Source: Mariniphaga sp040772505
GTDB lineage: Bacteria > Bacteroidota > Bacteroidia > Bacteroidales > Prolixibacteraceae
Direction: 5' to 3'
DNA: 64,000 nucleotides
Assembly: GCA_040772505.1 (NCBI GenBank)
Contig: JAXGYA010000007.1
Span: 111,289 to 175,288 of the forward strand
A program made the position numbers and the translations under genes. A model generated the notes under the pieces. It did no database searches and was not told where the DNA came from. It saw only the letters and a list, made by a program, of their open reading frames with translations. Shown piece after piece: positions 42,873-52,109 of the stretch (positions are counted from its first letter, which is position 1; each line of letters starts with the position of its first letter).

Positions 42873-45761
42873 TTATTTGTTTACCTCCGGATGAAACAGC
42901 TCATACTCCAAAGGCGAACCGCAGGAACAGATCAGATTCCGGTCGCCCCACGCATTGTCAACCCTGCCAACAGAAACCCAGAACTTGTTTTCTCTCACCC
43001 ATGGAAGTGGCCATGCCGCTTTTTCACGCGAATATTTATGTTCCCAATTGTCGGAAGTAATAACTCTCACTGTGTGTGGTGCATTTTTCAACACATTATC
43101 ATCTTTATCCATTGTGCCATTTTCAACTTCCTTTATTTCATCGAAAATAGTGTTCAGTGCTTCTATGAACCGATCGATTTCCTCTTTTGATTCACTCTCC
43201 GTTGGTTCAATCATAAGTGTTCCATAAACCGGAAAAGAGAGTGTTGGCGCATGGAAGCCAAAATCCATGAGTCTTTTGGCAATGTCCTCTTCAGTGATTC
43301 CCGAAGAAGCTTTCAAATGCCTACACTCCAAAATCAGCTCGTGCCCCACCCTGCCGGATGCACCGGTGTATAGAACTCCATAATTTTTCTCTAATGATTT
43401 TGCAATATAATTTGCATTCAGAATGGCAATTTTTGAAGCTTTGGTCAATCCCTCTGACCCCATCATTTTAATGTAACCATAGGTAATCGGCAAAATTGAA
43501 GCGCTCCCCCACGGAGCGGCAGAAATTGCTTTAATCCCCGCATGTCCGTTATCCACAACCGGATGAGAGGGTAAAAATTTCACCAGATGGCTTGCCACGG
43601 CAATCGGGCCAACTCCCGGACCGCCGCCACCATGAGGAATAGCAAACGTTTTATGCAAGTTCAGGTGGCACACATCTGCACCGATAATCCCCGGAGAAGT
43701 GAGCCCAACCTGAGCATTCATATTTGCACCATCCATATAGACCTGTCCGCCATGTTTGTGAATTATGCTGCAAATCTCCTTAATATCCGGCTCAAAAACA
43801 CCGTGGGTAGAGGGATAGGTAACCATTATGGCAGCAAGTGTATCAGAGTATTTTTCTGCTTTCTCGCGAATATCGTTTATATCTATATTTCCATTGGCAT
43901 CACATTTCGCAATCACCACCTTCAACCCTGCCATTACAGCGCTTGCGGGGTTTGTTCCGTGTGCTGAAGAAGGAATTAAAACCACATCGCGCCGGGCTTC
44001 GCCTATGCTTTTCAGATATTCCCGGATGACCATCAGTCCGGCATATTCTCCGGCAGCGCCGGAGTTGGGCATCAGGCTCACATCGGCAAGGGCTGTGATT
44101 TCAGCAAGGTCTTCACGAAGTTCCTTCATCATTTCGTGATAGCCTTCAGCCTGGTTAACAGGCACGAACGGGTGAATCCCATTAAATTCAATCCAGCTGA
44201 TTGGCAGCATTTCCATAGCTGCATTCAGTTTCATGGTGCATGAACCCAACGAAATCATGGAATGGTTCAGAGATATGTCTTTTTTTTCCAGCCTTTTTAT
44301 ATAACGCATCATTTCTGTTTCCGAGCGGTATTTACCAAAAACCTCTTGCTGCATAAAAGCAGACCGGCGTGCAAACGTTTTGTCGAAAAAAGAATCTTCA
44401 GGAGACTCATTTACAGGCACATAGCTCTCACCTGCCGAACGGGCAAATACTTCCAGAATCAGGTTAATATCATCAAGGGTTGTTGTTTCATCGATGCTGA
44501 TGCCCACTTCGCTGTTTTTCAAATAGCGAAAATTCATCTCCTTTTCCAGTGAGATTCGCTCAAGGTCTTCGTATTTTGCATTTTCGGGAAGAGCAAACCG
44601 AAGGGTATCAAAAAATAGTTCATTCAGTTGTTTGTATCCGAGTTTTTCAGCTTCACTCTTCAGTAGAACAGCAAGATTATGAACTCTTTGTGCAATATTC
44701 TTGATACCTTCAGGGCCGTGATAAACACCATAAAACCCTGCCATAATCGCTAAAAGTGCCTGAGCCGTACAAATATTTGATGTTGCTTTTTCTCGTCTTA
44801 TGTGCTGTTCACGGGTTTGAAGTGCCATTCGCAAAGCACGGTTACCATGCACATCTTTTGATATGCCGATTATCCGTCCCGGCATGTAACGTTTGTATTC
44901 ATCGCGCGCAGCAAAAAATGCGGCATGAGGACCGCCGTAACCCATCGGGACACCAAACCGCTGACTGTTTCCGAAAACTATATCTGCGCCCCACTCTCCC
45001 GGGGGAGTCAGCAGAGCGAGAGCAAGCAAATCGGTTGCAACTGCAACTTTTACACCTTTCTCATGTGCCTCTTCAACAAGCCGGGAATAATCTTCAATGT
45101 TCCCGTCGGAATTGGGGTATTGCAAAATGATACCGAAAACATCACCCGAAAATTCAAAAGCCTCTTTTGGACGTATTCGCAGTTCAATTCCCAGCGGATT
45201 TGCTCTGGTTTCCAGTACATCAAGCGTTTGGCTCCATATTTTTTCGTCAACCAGCACTGCGCTTGCCCCGCCTTTAACCATATCCCGCGGACGAAGTCCA
45301 TACATCATCATCATTGCTTCGGCAGCAGCCGTAGCTTCATCAAGCAACGAAGCGTTGGCAATTTCCATTGCGGTTAATTCACAAATAATGGTTTGAAAAT
45401 TCAGCAGCGCTTCCAATCTTCCCTGAGAAATCTCAGCCTGGTAAGGGGTATAGGAGGTGTACCAGCCGGGATTTTCCAAAACATTACGCAAAATAACGGC
45501 AGGAGTAATTGTATTGTAATACCCCATACCGATATATGAACTAAAAACTTTGTTTTTTCTGGCTAAACCATAAATCTTTTTGAAAAAAAGATGTTCCGTG
45601 AGCCCTTCGCGAAATGATAATGGCTCCTTTAGCCGGATATCGGACGGTACAGTCTGGTCAATCAGCTCTTCGAGAGAAGAAACGCCAATAAACTCAAGCA
45701 TTTCCTCAACATCTTCATCACGCGGGCCAATGTGGCGGTTTACAAAATGATCTTGCAACAT
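42873..45761 (-). CDS. gcvP: Glycine dehydrogenase (P-protein, fused form)
   Basis: PLP-dependent decarboxylase of the glycine cleavage system. 962 aa, so the single-chain form. The PLP lysine is in 'HLNLHKTFAIPHGGGGPGVG' in the second half. 'GSCTMKLNAAMEMLPISW' and 'ANASLLDEATAAAEAM' are the repeats of the two transaminase-like halves. gcvT and gcvH are not in the window. It feeds methylene-THF into the folate pool handled by fhs and metF. Confidence 0.98.
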   Translation of the reverse strand: MLQDHFVNRHIGPRDEDVEEMLEFIGVSSLEELIDQTVPSDIRLKEPLSFREGLTEHLFFKKIYGLARKNKVFSSYIGMGYYNTITPAVILRNVLENPGWYTSYTPYQAEISQGRLEALLNFQTIICELTAMEIANASLLDEATAAAEAMMMMYGLRPRDMVKGGASAVLVDEKIWSQTLDVLETRANPLGIELRIRPKEAFEFSGDVFGIILQYPNSDGNIEDYSRLVEEAHEKGVKVAVATDLLALALLTPPGEWGADIVFGNSQRFGVPMGYGGPHAAFFAARDEYKRYMPGRIIGISKDVHGNRALRMALQTREQHIRREKATSNICTAQALLAIMAGFYGVYHGPEGIKNIAQRVHNLAVLLKSEAEKLGYKQLNELFFDTLRFALPENAKYEDLERISLEKEMNFRYLKNSEVGISIDETTTLDDINLILEVFARSAGESYVPVNESPEDSFFDKTFARRSAFMQQEVFGKYRSETEMMRYIKRLEKKDISLNHSMISLGSCTMKLNAAMEMLPISWIEFNGIHPFVPVNQAEGYHEMMKELREDLAEITALADVSLMPNSGAAGEYAGLMVIREYLKSIGEARRDVVLIPSSAHGTNPASAVMAGLKVVIAKCDANGNIDINDIREKAEKYSDTLAAIMVTYPSTHGVFEPDIKEICSIIHKHGGQVYMDGANMNAQVGLTSPGIIGADVCHLNLHKTFAIPHGGGGPGVGPIAVASHLVKFLPSHPVVDNGHAGIKAISAAPWGSASILPITYGYIKMMGSEGLTKASKIAILNANYIAKSLEKNYGVLYTGASGRVGHELILECRHLKASSGITEEDIAKRLMDFGFHAPTLSFPVYGTLMIEPTESESKEEIDRFIEALNTIFDEIKEVENGTMDKDDNVLKNAPHTVRVITSDNWEHKYSREKAAWPLPWVRENKFWVSVGRVDNAWGDRNLICSCGSPLEYELFHPEVNK

Positions 45762-45822
45762 GATATATTTTTTTGAATTCGGTTATTAAATTTTCCCCTT
45801 TCAACCAATAAGTCATAAAGTA

Positions 45823-46461
45823 TTAAGTTAAAAAAGGGTTGTTGTTTTTTTCAAATCCCAATGTTGTTTCAGGTCCGTGTCCACAAAATACTTTCGTATC
45901 GTCAGGCAAGCTGAAGAGCTTGCTTTTTATTCCTGAAATCAATAATTCGTGATTTCCCCGCGGTAAATCTGTACGCCCAATGCTTCCATAAAACAAAACA
46001 TCTCCTGCAATTACAATTTCATCCACCTCTGAATAAAAGACAACATGACCCGGCGAGTGACCGGGAATGTGAATAATTTCAAATTGAGAATTTCCAAATT
46101 TTAAAAATTCTCCATCATTAAAAAATGAATCGAGTGTTTTCACTGCATTTAGATCAAATCCAAACATTTTTCCCTGTTCAACAGCTTGTTCAAGCCAAAA
46201 TTCATCATCTCTGTGTGCCAAAAACGGAATGTTATATTCCTTCCGTAAAGCTTCCACGCCGAAAATATGATCGAAATGACAGTGAGTATTGGCTATCATC
46301 ACAGGTGTCAGCCGGTTTTCGGCAACATAAGACCTAACCTCTTCATACTCTTCTTCAAAATAAAATCCCGGATCTACAAAAACGCAGTTGCCGGTTTCGT
46401 CTGAAAGCACATAGGAATTCTCCTGTAATGGATTTACTGTGAACTTTTTAATTTTCAACAT
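45823..46461 (-). CDS. Metallo-beta-lactamase-fold hydrolase (glyoxalase II-like)
   Basis: 212 aa. Metal site 'NTHCHFDHIFG' (HxHxDH) is at residues about 58-68; other ligands are His in 'IPGHSPGHVVFY', Asp in 'VIAGDVLFYGSIGRTD' and His in 'VFCGHGPETT'. The length fits the short YcbL-type hydroxyacylglutathione hydrolase-like group rather than full glyoxalase II. It lies 6 bases downstream of pcm, so probably in the same operon. Confidence 0.9.
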   Translation of the reverse strand: MLKIKKFTVNPLQENSYVLSDETGNCVFVDPGFYFEEEYEEVRSYVAENRLTPVMIANTHCHFDHIFGVEALRKEYNIPFLAHRDDEFWLEQAVEQGKMFGFDLNAVKTLDSFFNDGEFLKFGNSQFEIIHIPGHSPGHVVFYSEVDEIVIAGDVLFYGSIGRTDLPRGNHELLISGIKSKLFSLPDDTKVFCGHGPETTLGFEKNNNPFLT

Positions 46462-46467
46462 ATTATT

Positions 46468-47118
46468 TTAATTTACCACCCCTTTGAGCAGGGGCACGAA
46501 AACAAATCCACCATGCTTCTCGGTTTTAAACTCATTTTCAGAAATCCGGACTATCACTAACATCTCCTGATGATTAGCCTTGCCGACAGGTATTACAAGT
46601 CTTCCGCCTGTTTTCAGCTGATTTTTCAATGACTCCGGTATCGTTGTAGCGCCGGCTGTAACAAGTATTTTATCAAACGGTGCAAAAGCAGGCAATCCCT
46701 CATATCCGTCACCAAAAAAACATGCCGGATTGTAGCCAATTTCAGGCAAAAATGCCTGTACTCTCTGAAACAGTTCCTTTTGTCTTTCAATGGTATAAAC
46801 CCGGGCGCCCATTTCGAGCAACACTGCTGCCTGATAGCCTGAACCGGTGCCAATCTCCAAAATTTTGTCGTTTTTTTCCACCTGCAACAGCTGCGTTTGA
46901 AACGCAACGGTATAGGGCTGGGATATTGTTTGTCCTGCTCCAATTGGAAACGCCTGATCTTTATATGCAAAATTCAGAAATGAGCTTTCCATAAAAAGGT
47001 GCCTTGGCACCTTGCTAAGCGCCTCTAACACGTTCTCATCACGTATCCCTTTTATTTTTAAACCCTCAACCAGCCTCTTGCGCATTCCCTGATGCCTAAT
47101 GTTATCACTTTCAATCAT
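46468..47118 (-). CDS. pcm: Protein-L-isoaspartate O-methyltransferase
   Basis: Repairs isoaspartyl residues in aged proteins using SAM. 216 aa, the family length. Family motifs: 'VPRHLFMESSFLNFAYKDQA', 'PIGAGQTISQPYTVAFQTQL' (substrate Ser/Thr region) and the SAM loop 'ILEIGTGSGYQAAVLLEMGA'. It is the first gene of a minus-strand run with the MBL hydrolase. Confidence 0.95.
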   Translation of the reverse strand: MIESDNIRHQGMRKRLVEGLKIKGIRDENVLEALSKVPRHLFMESSFLNFAYKDQAFPIGAGQTISQPYTVAFQTQLLQVEKNDKILEIGTGSGYQAAVLLEMGARVYTIERQKELFQRVQAFLPEIGYNPACFFGDGYEGLPAFAPFDKILVTAGATTIPESLKNQLKTGGRLVIPVGKANHQEMLVIVRISENEFKTEKHGGFVFVPLLKGVVN

Positions 47119-47251
47119 ATTTATAAAAACAAGTATAGCTCCTTAAAAAAAGTAAATCTGTTTGAACAGATAATTATTTCCCTTTTACAATATTAACATT
47201 TAAAGTTGATAAATAAATATCAAAAAAGAACAAATCAGTGGTTCTGATTTT

Positions 47252-47259
47252 TATATTTG
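47252..47259 (+). promoter_or_regulatory. Putative -7 box, nearly leaderless transcript
   Basis: TATATTTG, perfect TAnnTTTG, ends four bases before the ATG at 47264. No -33 TTTG stands at the expected distance. Confidence 0.45.
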
Positions 47260-47263
47260 CATT

Positions 47264-48130
47264 ATGGTTAATCTGGGATTAATTGGAAATATCTACCACA
47301 TGAAGTCTTATATCGAAAAGGCTTATGAACTGCCGCAAATTAACATTGCCGGCAAATCTATCACTGAAACAGGGTCAAAAAATGAAGATTATAGTTTGCC
47401 CATTCCTGAATACAGTCGTATAGAGCTGGTTAAATATGTTGATGCACTGTTCATCAATCGGTTTTCATCCCTATCCTTTCAGCTGCTCAGTGATATTATT
47501 AAAGAGTCTAAACCTTTTTTTGCTGCATCTTATCCCGATCTGTCTCCAGAAGAGTGCGTTCAGCTCAGTAAGCTGGCACGGGAGGCACAAACAATAATTC
47601 AGGTTGCCAACCCGTTTCTGTATCTTCCTTCGGTGCAATGGCTAAACCAAAACCTTAAAAAACCAGCTTACATTGATGTTGCATTATCAAAAAAGGAAGA
47701 AGAAAAGTTTGAAGATTTATTGGTTAAGATGCTTCTAATGCTAAAAGAGATGACTGATGGCAAGCCCAAAAAGATAAAAGCAATCTTTTTTGAAATGAAA
47801 TCTGAAAATGAAGTTTTCAGAAATATCAATCTCGAATATGGCGATGGTTCAATCGTGAATTTCAATATTAAATATTCTGCAAATCAGGAAGAATTTATCA
47901 TTAAAACTTTTGCCCGTGATCAATTTACCTCGTTCGATATGATTAACTCTCTTGGAACATGCAATAACTCAGCGGTTAATCTTCCTGTTTCTGCACAATA
48001 CAATGAAGTTTCTGCCTTTTTTGACACCATCAGCGGTTCAAAAATTCAGCCCACCTCTCTTGATGACTACTCAGCTGCAAGCCAGACAGTTAAAACAATC
48101 ACATCCCGTCTGAATAAGTATGTTCATTAA
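47264..48130 (+). CDS. Degenerate Gfo/Idh/MocA-like Rossmann protein
   Basis: 288 aa. The N-terminus 'MVNLGLIGNIYHMKSYIEKA' and the following strands resemble the dinucleotide-binding half of Gfo/Idh/MocA oxidoreductases, and the second half (about 135-250) their beta-sheet domain. The catalytic EKP of the family is replaced ('SKPFFAASYPDLSPEE'), and the GxGxxG loop is reduced, so it is probably not an active dehydrogenase. It is followed by an exopolysaccharide sugar transferase; family members often sit beside polysaccharide genes. Assignment moderate. Confidence 0.5.
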   Translation: MVNLGLIGNIYHMKSYIEKAYELPQINIAGKSITETGSKNEDYSLPIPEYSRIELVKYVDALFINRFSSLSFQLLSDIIKESKPFFAASYPDLSPEECVQLSKLAREAQTIIQVANPFLYLPSVQWLNQNLKKPAYIDVALSKKEEEKFEDLLVKMLLMLKEMTDGKPKKIKAIFFEMKSENEVFRNINLEYGDGSIVNFNIKYSANQEEFIIKTFARDQFTSFDMINSLGTCNNSAVNLPVSAQYNEVSAFFDTISGSKIQPTSLDDYSAASQTVKTITSRLNKYVH

Positions 48131-48134
48131 TATC

Positions 48135-48157
48135 GTGCAAAAAGCCCATTTTTGCAC
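48135..48157 (+). terminator. Stem-loop terminator candidate
   Basis: GTGCAAAAA and TTTTTGCAC flank the loop GCCCA: a perfect 9-bp stem, 5 bases after the stop of the Gfo/Idh-like gene. The run of T is inside the stem rather than after it, so strength is uncertain. Confidence 0.5.
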
Positions 48158-48235
48158 AATATTATATCGCTTCGGTCGTTACTTCTTCAGCATTCGCAAT
48201 TGTGCAATATGCCAGACTGGGCTTAACTGTAAATA

Positions 48236-49651
48236 ATGAATAAAAGACGGCAGGTTGCCAAATATTTAATTTTAGATTTTATAGCTGCAGCATTAAGCTG
48301 GACAGTATTTTTTATCTACAGAAAGGTCGTTATCGAATCTCAGACGTTTGGTATTGATGTTCCCATAGAACTTTCACATCGCTACTTTTTAGGTTTGATA
48401 ATTATTCCTTCTTTCTGGATATTATTCTACTTTATATCTGGCTTTTACAACAGCATTTACCGCCGATCACGGCTAATCGAATTGGGGCAAACATTTCTCA
48501 CTTCTTTAATTGGGGTGATAATTATCTTCTTCACTCTTCTTCTTGATGATTATATCCACAGTTACAAAAATTATTATCACCTTTTCTTCACTCTTTTTAT
48601 ACTGCATTTTGGGTTCACTTATCTGTTTAGACTGATTTTAACAACACGCACCATACACCGGATTCACAACCGGAAAATCGGATTTAACACATTGCTCATC
48701 GGGAGCAACCAAAAAGCTAAAAAGATTTATGAAGAAATGTCAAGTCAAAAGCGCCCTGCCGGAAATCTTTTTGTCGGTTATGTAGGCATAGAAAATAATG
48801 ACGACAAACTGTTGGAACAGTATATCCCTCAACTTGGCAAGCTGAACAATATCACTGAAATTATTGAGGAATATGACATTGAAGAGGTAATCATTGCCAT
48901 TGAAACCCGTGAGCATGAACGCTTAAACAATATTTTAACTATACTCGAAAATTTACAGATTAGCATCTGGGGAATACCCGAACTGTATGATTTCCTATCG
49001 GGAACTGTTAGAACAAATACGATATACGGCAGTCCACTCATCAAAATTTCCAACGGATTGATGCCCGTCTGGCAGGCAAATACAAAGCGTTTGTTAGATG
49101 TTACCATTTCACTGTCAGCTTCAGTGGTCATTTTTCCTGTTTTTGCCATTCTTGCCATTTTAATAAAAAGATCATCCAAAGGTCCGGTGATATACAAGCA
49201 GGAGCGAATTGGCAGATATGGAAAACCATTTTATATCTACAAGCTCCGAAGCATGGTTCAGGATGCCGAAAGAGGAACACCGGCGCTTTCATCAAAAAAC
49301 GACAACCGCATCACTCCAATCGGAAAATTCCTGCGAAAAACACATCTCGATGAAATTCCTCAGTTTTTTAATGTGCTGAAAGGCGATATGTCTCTTGTTG
49401 GACCGCGCCCTGAAAGGCAATACTACATAGATCAGATTGTTGAACATGCGCCGCACTATACCCTTCTTCACAAGCTCAGACCCGGGATTACATCATGGGG
49501 GCAGGTGAAGTACGGATATGCATCAAGTGTGGAAGAGATGCTGGAGCGACTTCCCTACGATATGATTTATCTGAAAAACATTTCCCTTTATATGGATTTT
49601 AAAATAATGATACACACCGTTATGATTGCATTCAAAGCAAACGGAAAATAA
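48236..49651 (+). CDS. Exopolysaccharide polyprenyl-phosphate sugar-1-phosphate transferase
   Basis: 471 aa membrane enzyme that loads the first sugar phosphate on undecaprenyl phosphate. Four N-terminal membrane helices, then a CoA-binding-like Rossmann domain (about 145-265), a fifth helix ('SLSASVVIFPVFAILAILIK') and the catalytic Bac_transf domain: 'YKQERIGRYGKPFYIYKLRS', 'LRKTHLDEIPQFFNVLKGDM', 'SLVGPRPER' and 'LRPGITSWGQV'. This is the WbaP/PglC-type signature. No glycosyltransferases follow, so its polysaccharide cluster must be elsewhere. Confidence 0.93.
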   Translation: MNKRRQVAKYLILDFIAAALSWTVFFIYRKVVIESQTFGIDVPIELSHRYFLGLIIIPSFWILFYFISGFYNSIYRRSRLIELGQTFLTSLIGVIIIFFTLLLDDYIHSYKNYYHLFFTLFILHFGFTYLFRLILTTRTIHRIHNRKIGFNTLLIGSNQKAKKIYEEMSSQKRPAGNLFVGYVGIENNDDKLLEQYIPQLGKLNNITEIIEEYDIEEVIIAIETREHERLNNILTILENLQISIWGIPELYDFLSGTVRTNTIYGSPLIKISNGLMPVWQANTKRLLDVTISLSASVVIFPVFAILAILIKRSSKGPVIYKQERIGRYGKPFYIYKLRSMVQDAERGTPALSSKNDNRITPIGKFLRKTHLDEIPQFFNVLKGDMSLVGPRPERQYYIDQIVEHAPHYTLLHKLRPGITSWGQVKYGYASSVEEMLERLPYDMIYLKNISLYMDFKIMIHTVMIAFKANGK

Positions 49652-49720
49652 AAGTTGTATCTTTATCCGCCAAATCCGCAACCCGGATTTCATAAAGACA
49701 ACCAAAAATTACACGATAAG

Positions 49721-50674
49721 ATGAAAGTTATCGACATTATTAAGAATGCAAAAAAAACCGTGTTCTCCTTTGAGTTGCTTCCCCCTCTGAAAGGAAGCGA
49801 CGCCAGCCGGATATACAACACCATTGAGAGTTTGCTGGAATTTGATCCAAAGTATATAAACATCACAACCCACCGCGACGAAACCGAATTCAGGGAGTTG
49901 AGCAATGGCTCAATCGTTAAGCGAACAATCAGAAAGCGCCCCGGTACTGTTGCCATTGCGGCATCTATTCAGCACCGGTACAATATTCCGGTTGTTCCGC
50001 ATATTCTTTGTGGCGGTTTCACAAAAAGTGAAACTGAGCATGTACTCATCGATCTGAATTTTTTGGGAATTGAAAACATTTTAGCCCTCCGGGGAGACGG
50101 AATCAGGGGACAGCAGTTTTTCCAGCCGGAAAAAAATGGACATTCAAATGCCAATGAGCTTGTATCTCAGATTATTAACCTGAAAAAAGGAGTTTATCTT
50201 GAAGAAGACCTGAAAAACAATGCACCTCTTGATTTCTGCATTGGCGTTGCCGGATATCCTGAAAAACATTTTGAAGCAGCCAACACGGAGCAGGACTTAT
50301 TTTACCTGAAACAAAAAGTGGATGCAGGTGCAGATTATATCGTTACCCAAATGTTTTTTGACAACCGGGTGTATTACGAATTTGTTGATAAATGCAGGAA
50401 GGGCGGAATAACCGTTCCGATTATCCCCGGGATCAAACCCATTCACATGAAAAATCAATTGACCACATTGCCCAGGCTGTTTCATGTCAATCTGCCCAAA
50501 GTGCTAACCGACGAACTTACCAAATGCAAGAGCAACGAAGATGCAACTCAGGTGGGCACGGAGTGGGCAATTTACCAGTCAAAGGATTTAATTGCCAACA
50601 ATGCACCGTCTCTGCACATATACACTTATGGCATTTCAGATAATGTAAAGAAAATCATGAAATCAGTTTTTTGA
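49721..50674 (+). CDS. metF: Methylenetetrahydrofolate reductase
   Basis: Reduces 5,10-methylene-THF to 5-methyl-THF for methionine synthesis. 317 aa from ATG 49721 ('MKVIDIIKNAKKTVFSFELL'); upstream in-frame sequence does not fit the family. Motifs: 'FSFELLPPLKGSD' with the catalytic Glu, 'ITTHRDE', 'ILALRGDG' (FAD/folate site) and 'ADYIVTQMFFDNRVYYEFV'. The 3' end overlaps the convergent DUF4837 gene by 12 bp. Confidence 0.95.
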   Translation: MKVIDIIKNAKKTVFSFELLPPLKGSDASRIYNTIESLLEFDPKYINITTHRDETEFRELSNGSIVKRTIRKRPGTVAIAASIQHRYNIPVVPHILCGGFTKSETEHVLIDLNFLGIENILALRGDGIRGQQFFQPEKNGHSNANELVSQIINLKKGVYLEEDLKNNAPLDFCIGVAGYPEKHFEAANTEQDLFYLKQKVDAGADYIVTQMFFDNRVYYEFVDKCRKGGITVPIIPGIKPIHMKNQLTTLPRLFHVNLPKVLTDELTKCKSNEDATQVGTEWAIYQSKDLIANNAPSLHIYTYGISDNVKKIMKSVF

Positions 50675-51733
50675 TTGCATATTTTCCGGGAGCACATCAA
50701 TATCAATCAGCTGTTCTTTTAATTTATCGTTTTCAGCCTGATTATTCAATTTCAGCGAATAGACCATAGCTTCCACCTGACGCAGAAGATTTCGTTTATT
50801 TTTGCTCGGTGCATAAACGTAGCCAAAGGCTACAACTACCCGCTGCCCGGCAGCATCAAGCTCAGCAAGAGATATATAAGGTCCGCCCATATAGTCATTG
50901 ATCAACCGCCACAATCCGCGCATTTCCGAAGCGTAATTTCCATTGTGTTCGCGATAACTGGTAAATTGATCCACCCTTCTTTCGGTAGCCATAAAACTTC
51001 CTTCGGTTGGTCCGGGAATATTAGCCTGAAGAATACTGTCTCTAACCTTTAGCTGATAATCAACAGTGAAAGCGCTGTCGGAAACATAAGGAAAAGTATA
51101 GACAATAATTCCTTGCGATATTTCGGGTGTTTCATAGCGCAGCCAGATAAAATCCTTTTTTTGATTGGCAATCTGAAATCCGGGTGGTACTTTTAAAGTA
51201 ATCCCAAAATCCTTTTGAAGAACATTAAAAATCCCACGCTCAAAGATTTTATCATAATTCATAATAAGTCTGTTTTTCTCAGCTTTCAGAAAATAGTTTA
51301 AAATCAGGTTGCTGTTTACATTAAACAAATTCTCAAACTCCTCTTCGTTTCTTGCACTAATGGTAACCGTTGCCTGAGGGGATGCCCACACATTATCCTT
51401 GAAAGTTATTCCGGGATTAGTTATGTTTTCATAAATATGGGTCTGCAGGATATTCCTCGTTGTTTTGAAAATACTTTTAAAGCCTTCGTGAGGCACCCTG
51501 ATAAGATCAAAAAGGGGCTCATCCTGTGGCAATGCAGAATGCTCACGGGCAAGCACATGGCGAATAATCTTCCCGGGGTTTCCATCCCACGACTCATCGC
51601 TAATCACAACGACAAGCTCACCTGCCCTGCCGGTGATTTTCTTTGACATTTCCGTTCTCTGGTTACTTCTGCACGAAAAAAGAAAAGCAATAAGAACTAT
51701 CAGAAGAGTGAACCGAATACGTTGAAATATCAT
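50663..51733 (-). CDS. DUF4837 family lipoprotein
   Basis: 356 aa. The N-terminus 'MIFQRIRFTLLIVLIAFLFS' followed by C is a lipoprotein signal with the lipobox Cys at residue 21. The body carries the DUF4837 pattern: 'GRAGELVVVISDESWDGNPG', 'TRNILQTHIYENITNPGITF', 'RGLWRLINDYMGGPYISLAE'. It is a family of envelope proteins in Bacteroidota with no known function. Confidence 0.87.
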   Translation of the reverse strand: MIFQRIRFTLLIVLIAFLFSCRSNQRTEMSKKITGRAGELVVVISDESWDGNPGKIIRHVLAREHSALPQDEPLFDLIRVPHEGFKSIFKTTRNILQTHIYENITNPGITFKDNVWASPQATVTISARNEEEFENLFNVNSNLILNYFLKAEKNRLIMNYDKIFERGIFNVLQKDFGITLKVPPGFQIANQKKDFIWLRYETPEISQGIIVYTFPYVSDSAFTVDYQLKVRDSILQANIPGPTEGSFMATERRVDQFTSYREHNGNYASEMRGLWRLINDYMGGPYISLAELDAAGQRVVVAFGYVYAPSKNKRNLLRQVEAMVYSLKLNNQAENDKLKEQLIDIDVLPENMQSKN

Positions 51734-51800
51734 CGTTACAAATTTTATTGAAAAGTTTTAATAAAACTGTTTCCTGTAAGATAAAACAAAAAAATAAAAT

Positions 51801-51842
51801 AAAAATCCCATTGCACCCTACTTACTGTGGCAATGGGATTTT
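51801..51842 (-). terminator. Rho-independent terminator of the tatA operon
   Basis: AAAATCCCATTGC (51802-51814) pairs perfectly with GCAATGGGATTTT (51830-51842) over 13 bp, loop 15. On the minus strand it is followed by a T-rich tract, and it lies 23 bases after the tatA stop. Confidence 0.85.
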
Positions 51843-51865
51843 CAGATAGTCCCTTACGGGATTTA

Positions 51866-52063
51866 CTATTTTTCTATTTTCCCGGGCTCCACTCTCTCTT
51901 CTTCATCATCTTCTCTGGTAGCCTTTTTAAATTCTTTCATTCCTTTCCCAAGACCTTTCATAAGCTCGGGTATTTTACGGCCTCCAAAAAGCAGAAGAAC
52001 AACTATTAAGATGATTAGCAGTTCCTGTGGCCCGATAAATCCTGCAATTATAAATGAATTCAT
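51866..52063 (-). CDS. tatA: Twin-arginine translocase TatA/TatE subunit
   Basis: 65 aa. It has the N-terminal membrane helix 'ELLIILIVVLLLFGGRKIPE', with the hinge motif 'FGGRKIPEL', and an amphipathic helix 'MKGLGKGMKEFKKAT', then a charged tail. It forms the pore of the Tat export pathway. tatC is not in the window. It is downstream of rseP with a clear terminator after it. Confidence 0.93.
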   Translation of the reverse strand: MNSFIIAGFIGPQELLIILIVVLLLFGGRKIPELMKGLGKGMKEFKKATREDDEEERVEPGKIEK

Positions 52064-52109
52064 AATATATAACTAAAATGGTTTTGATACAAAAGTAAGA
52101 TATTTTTAA

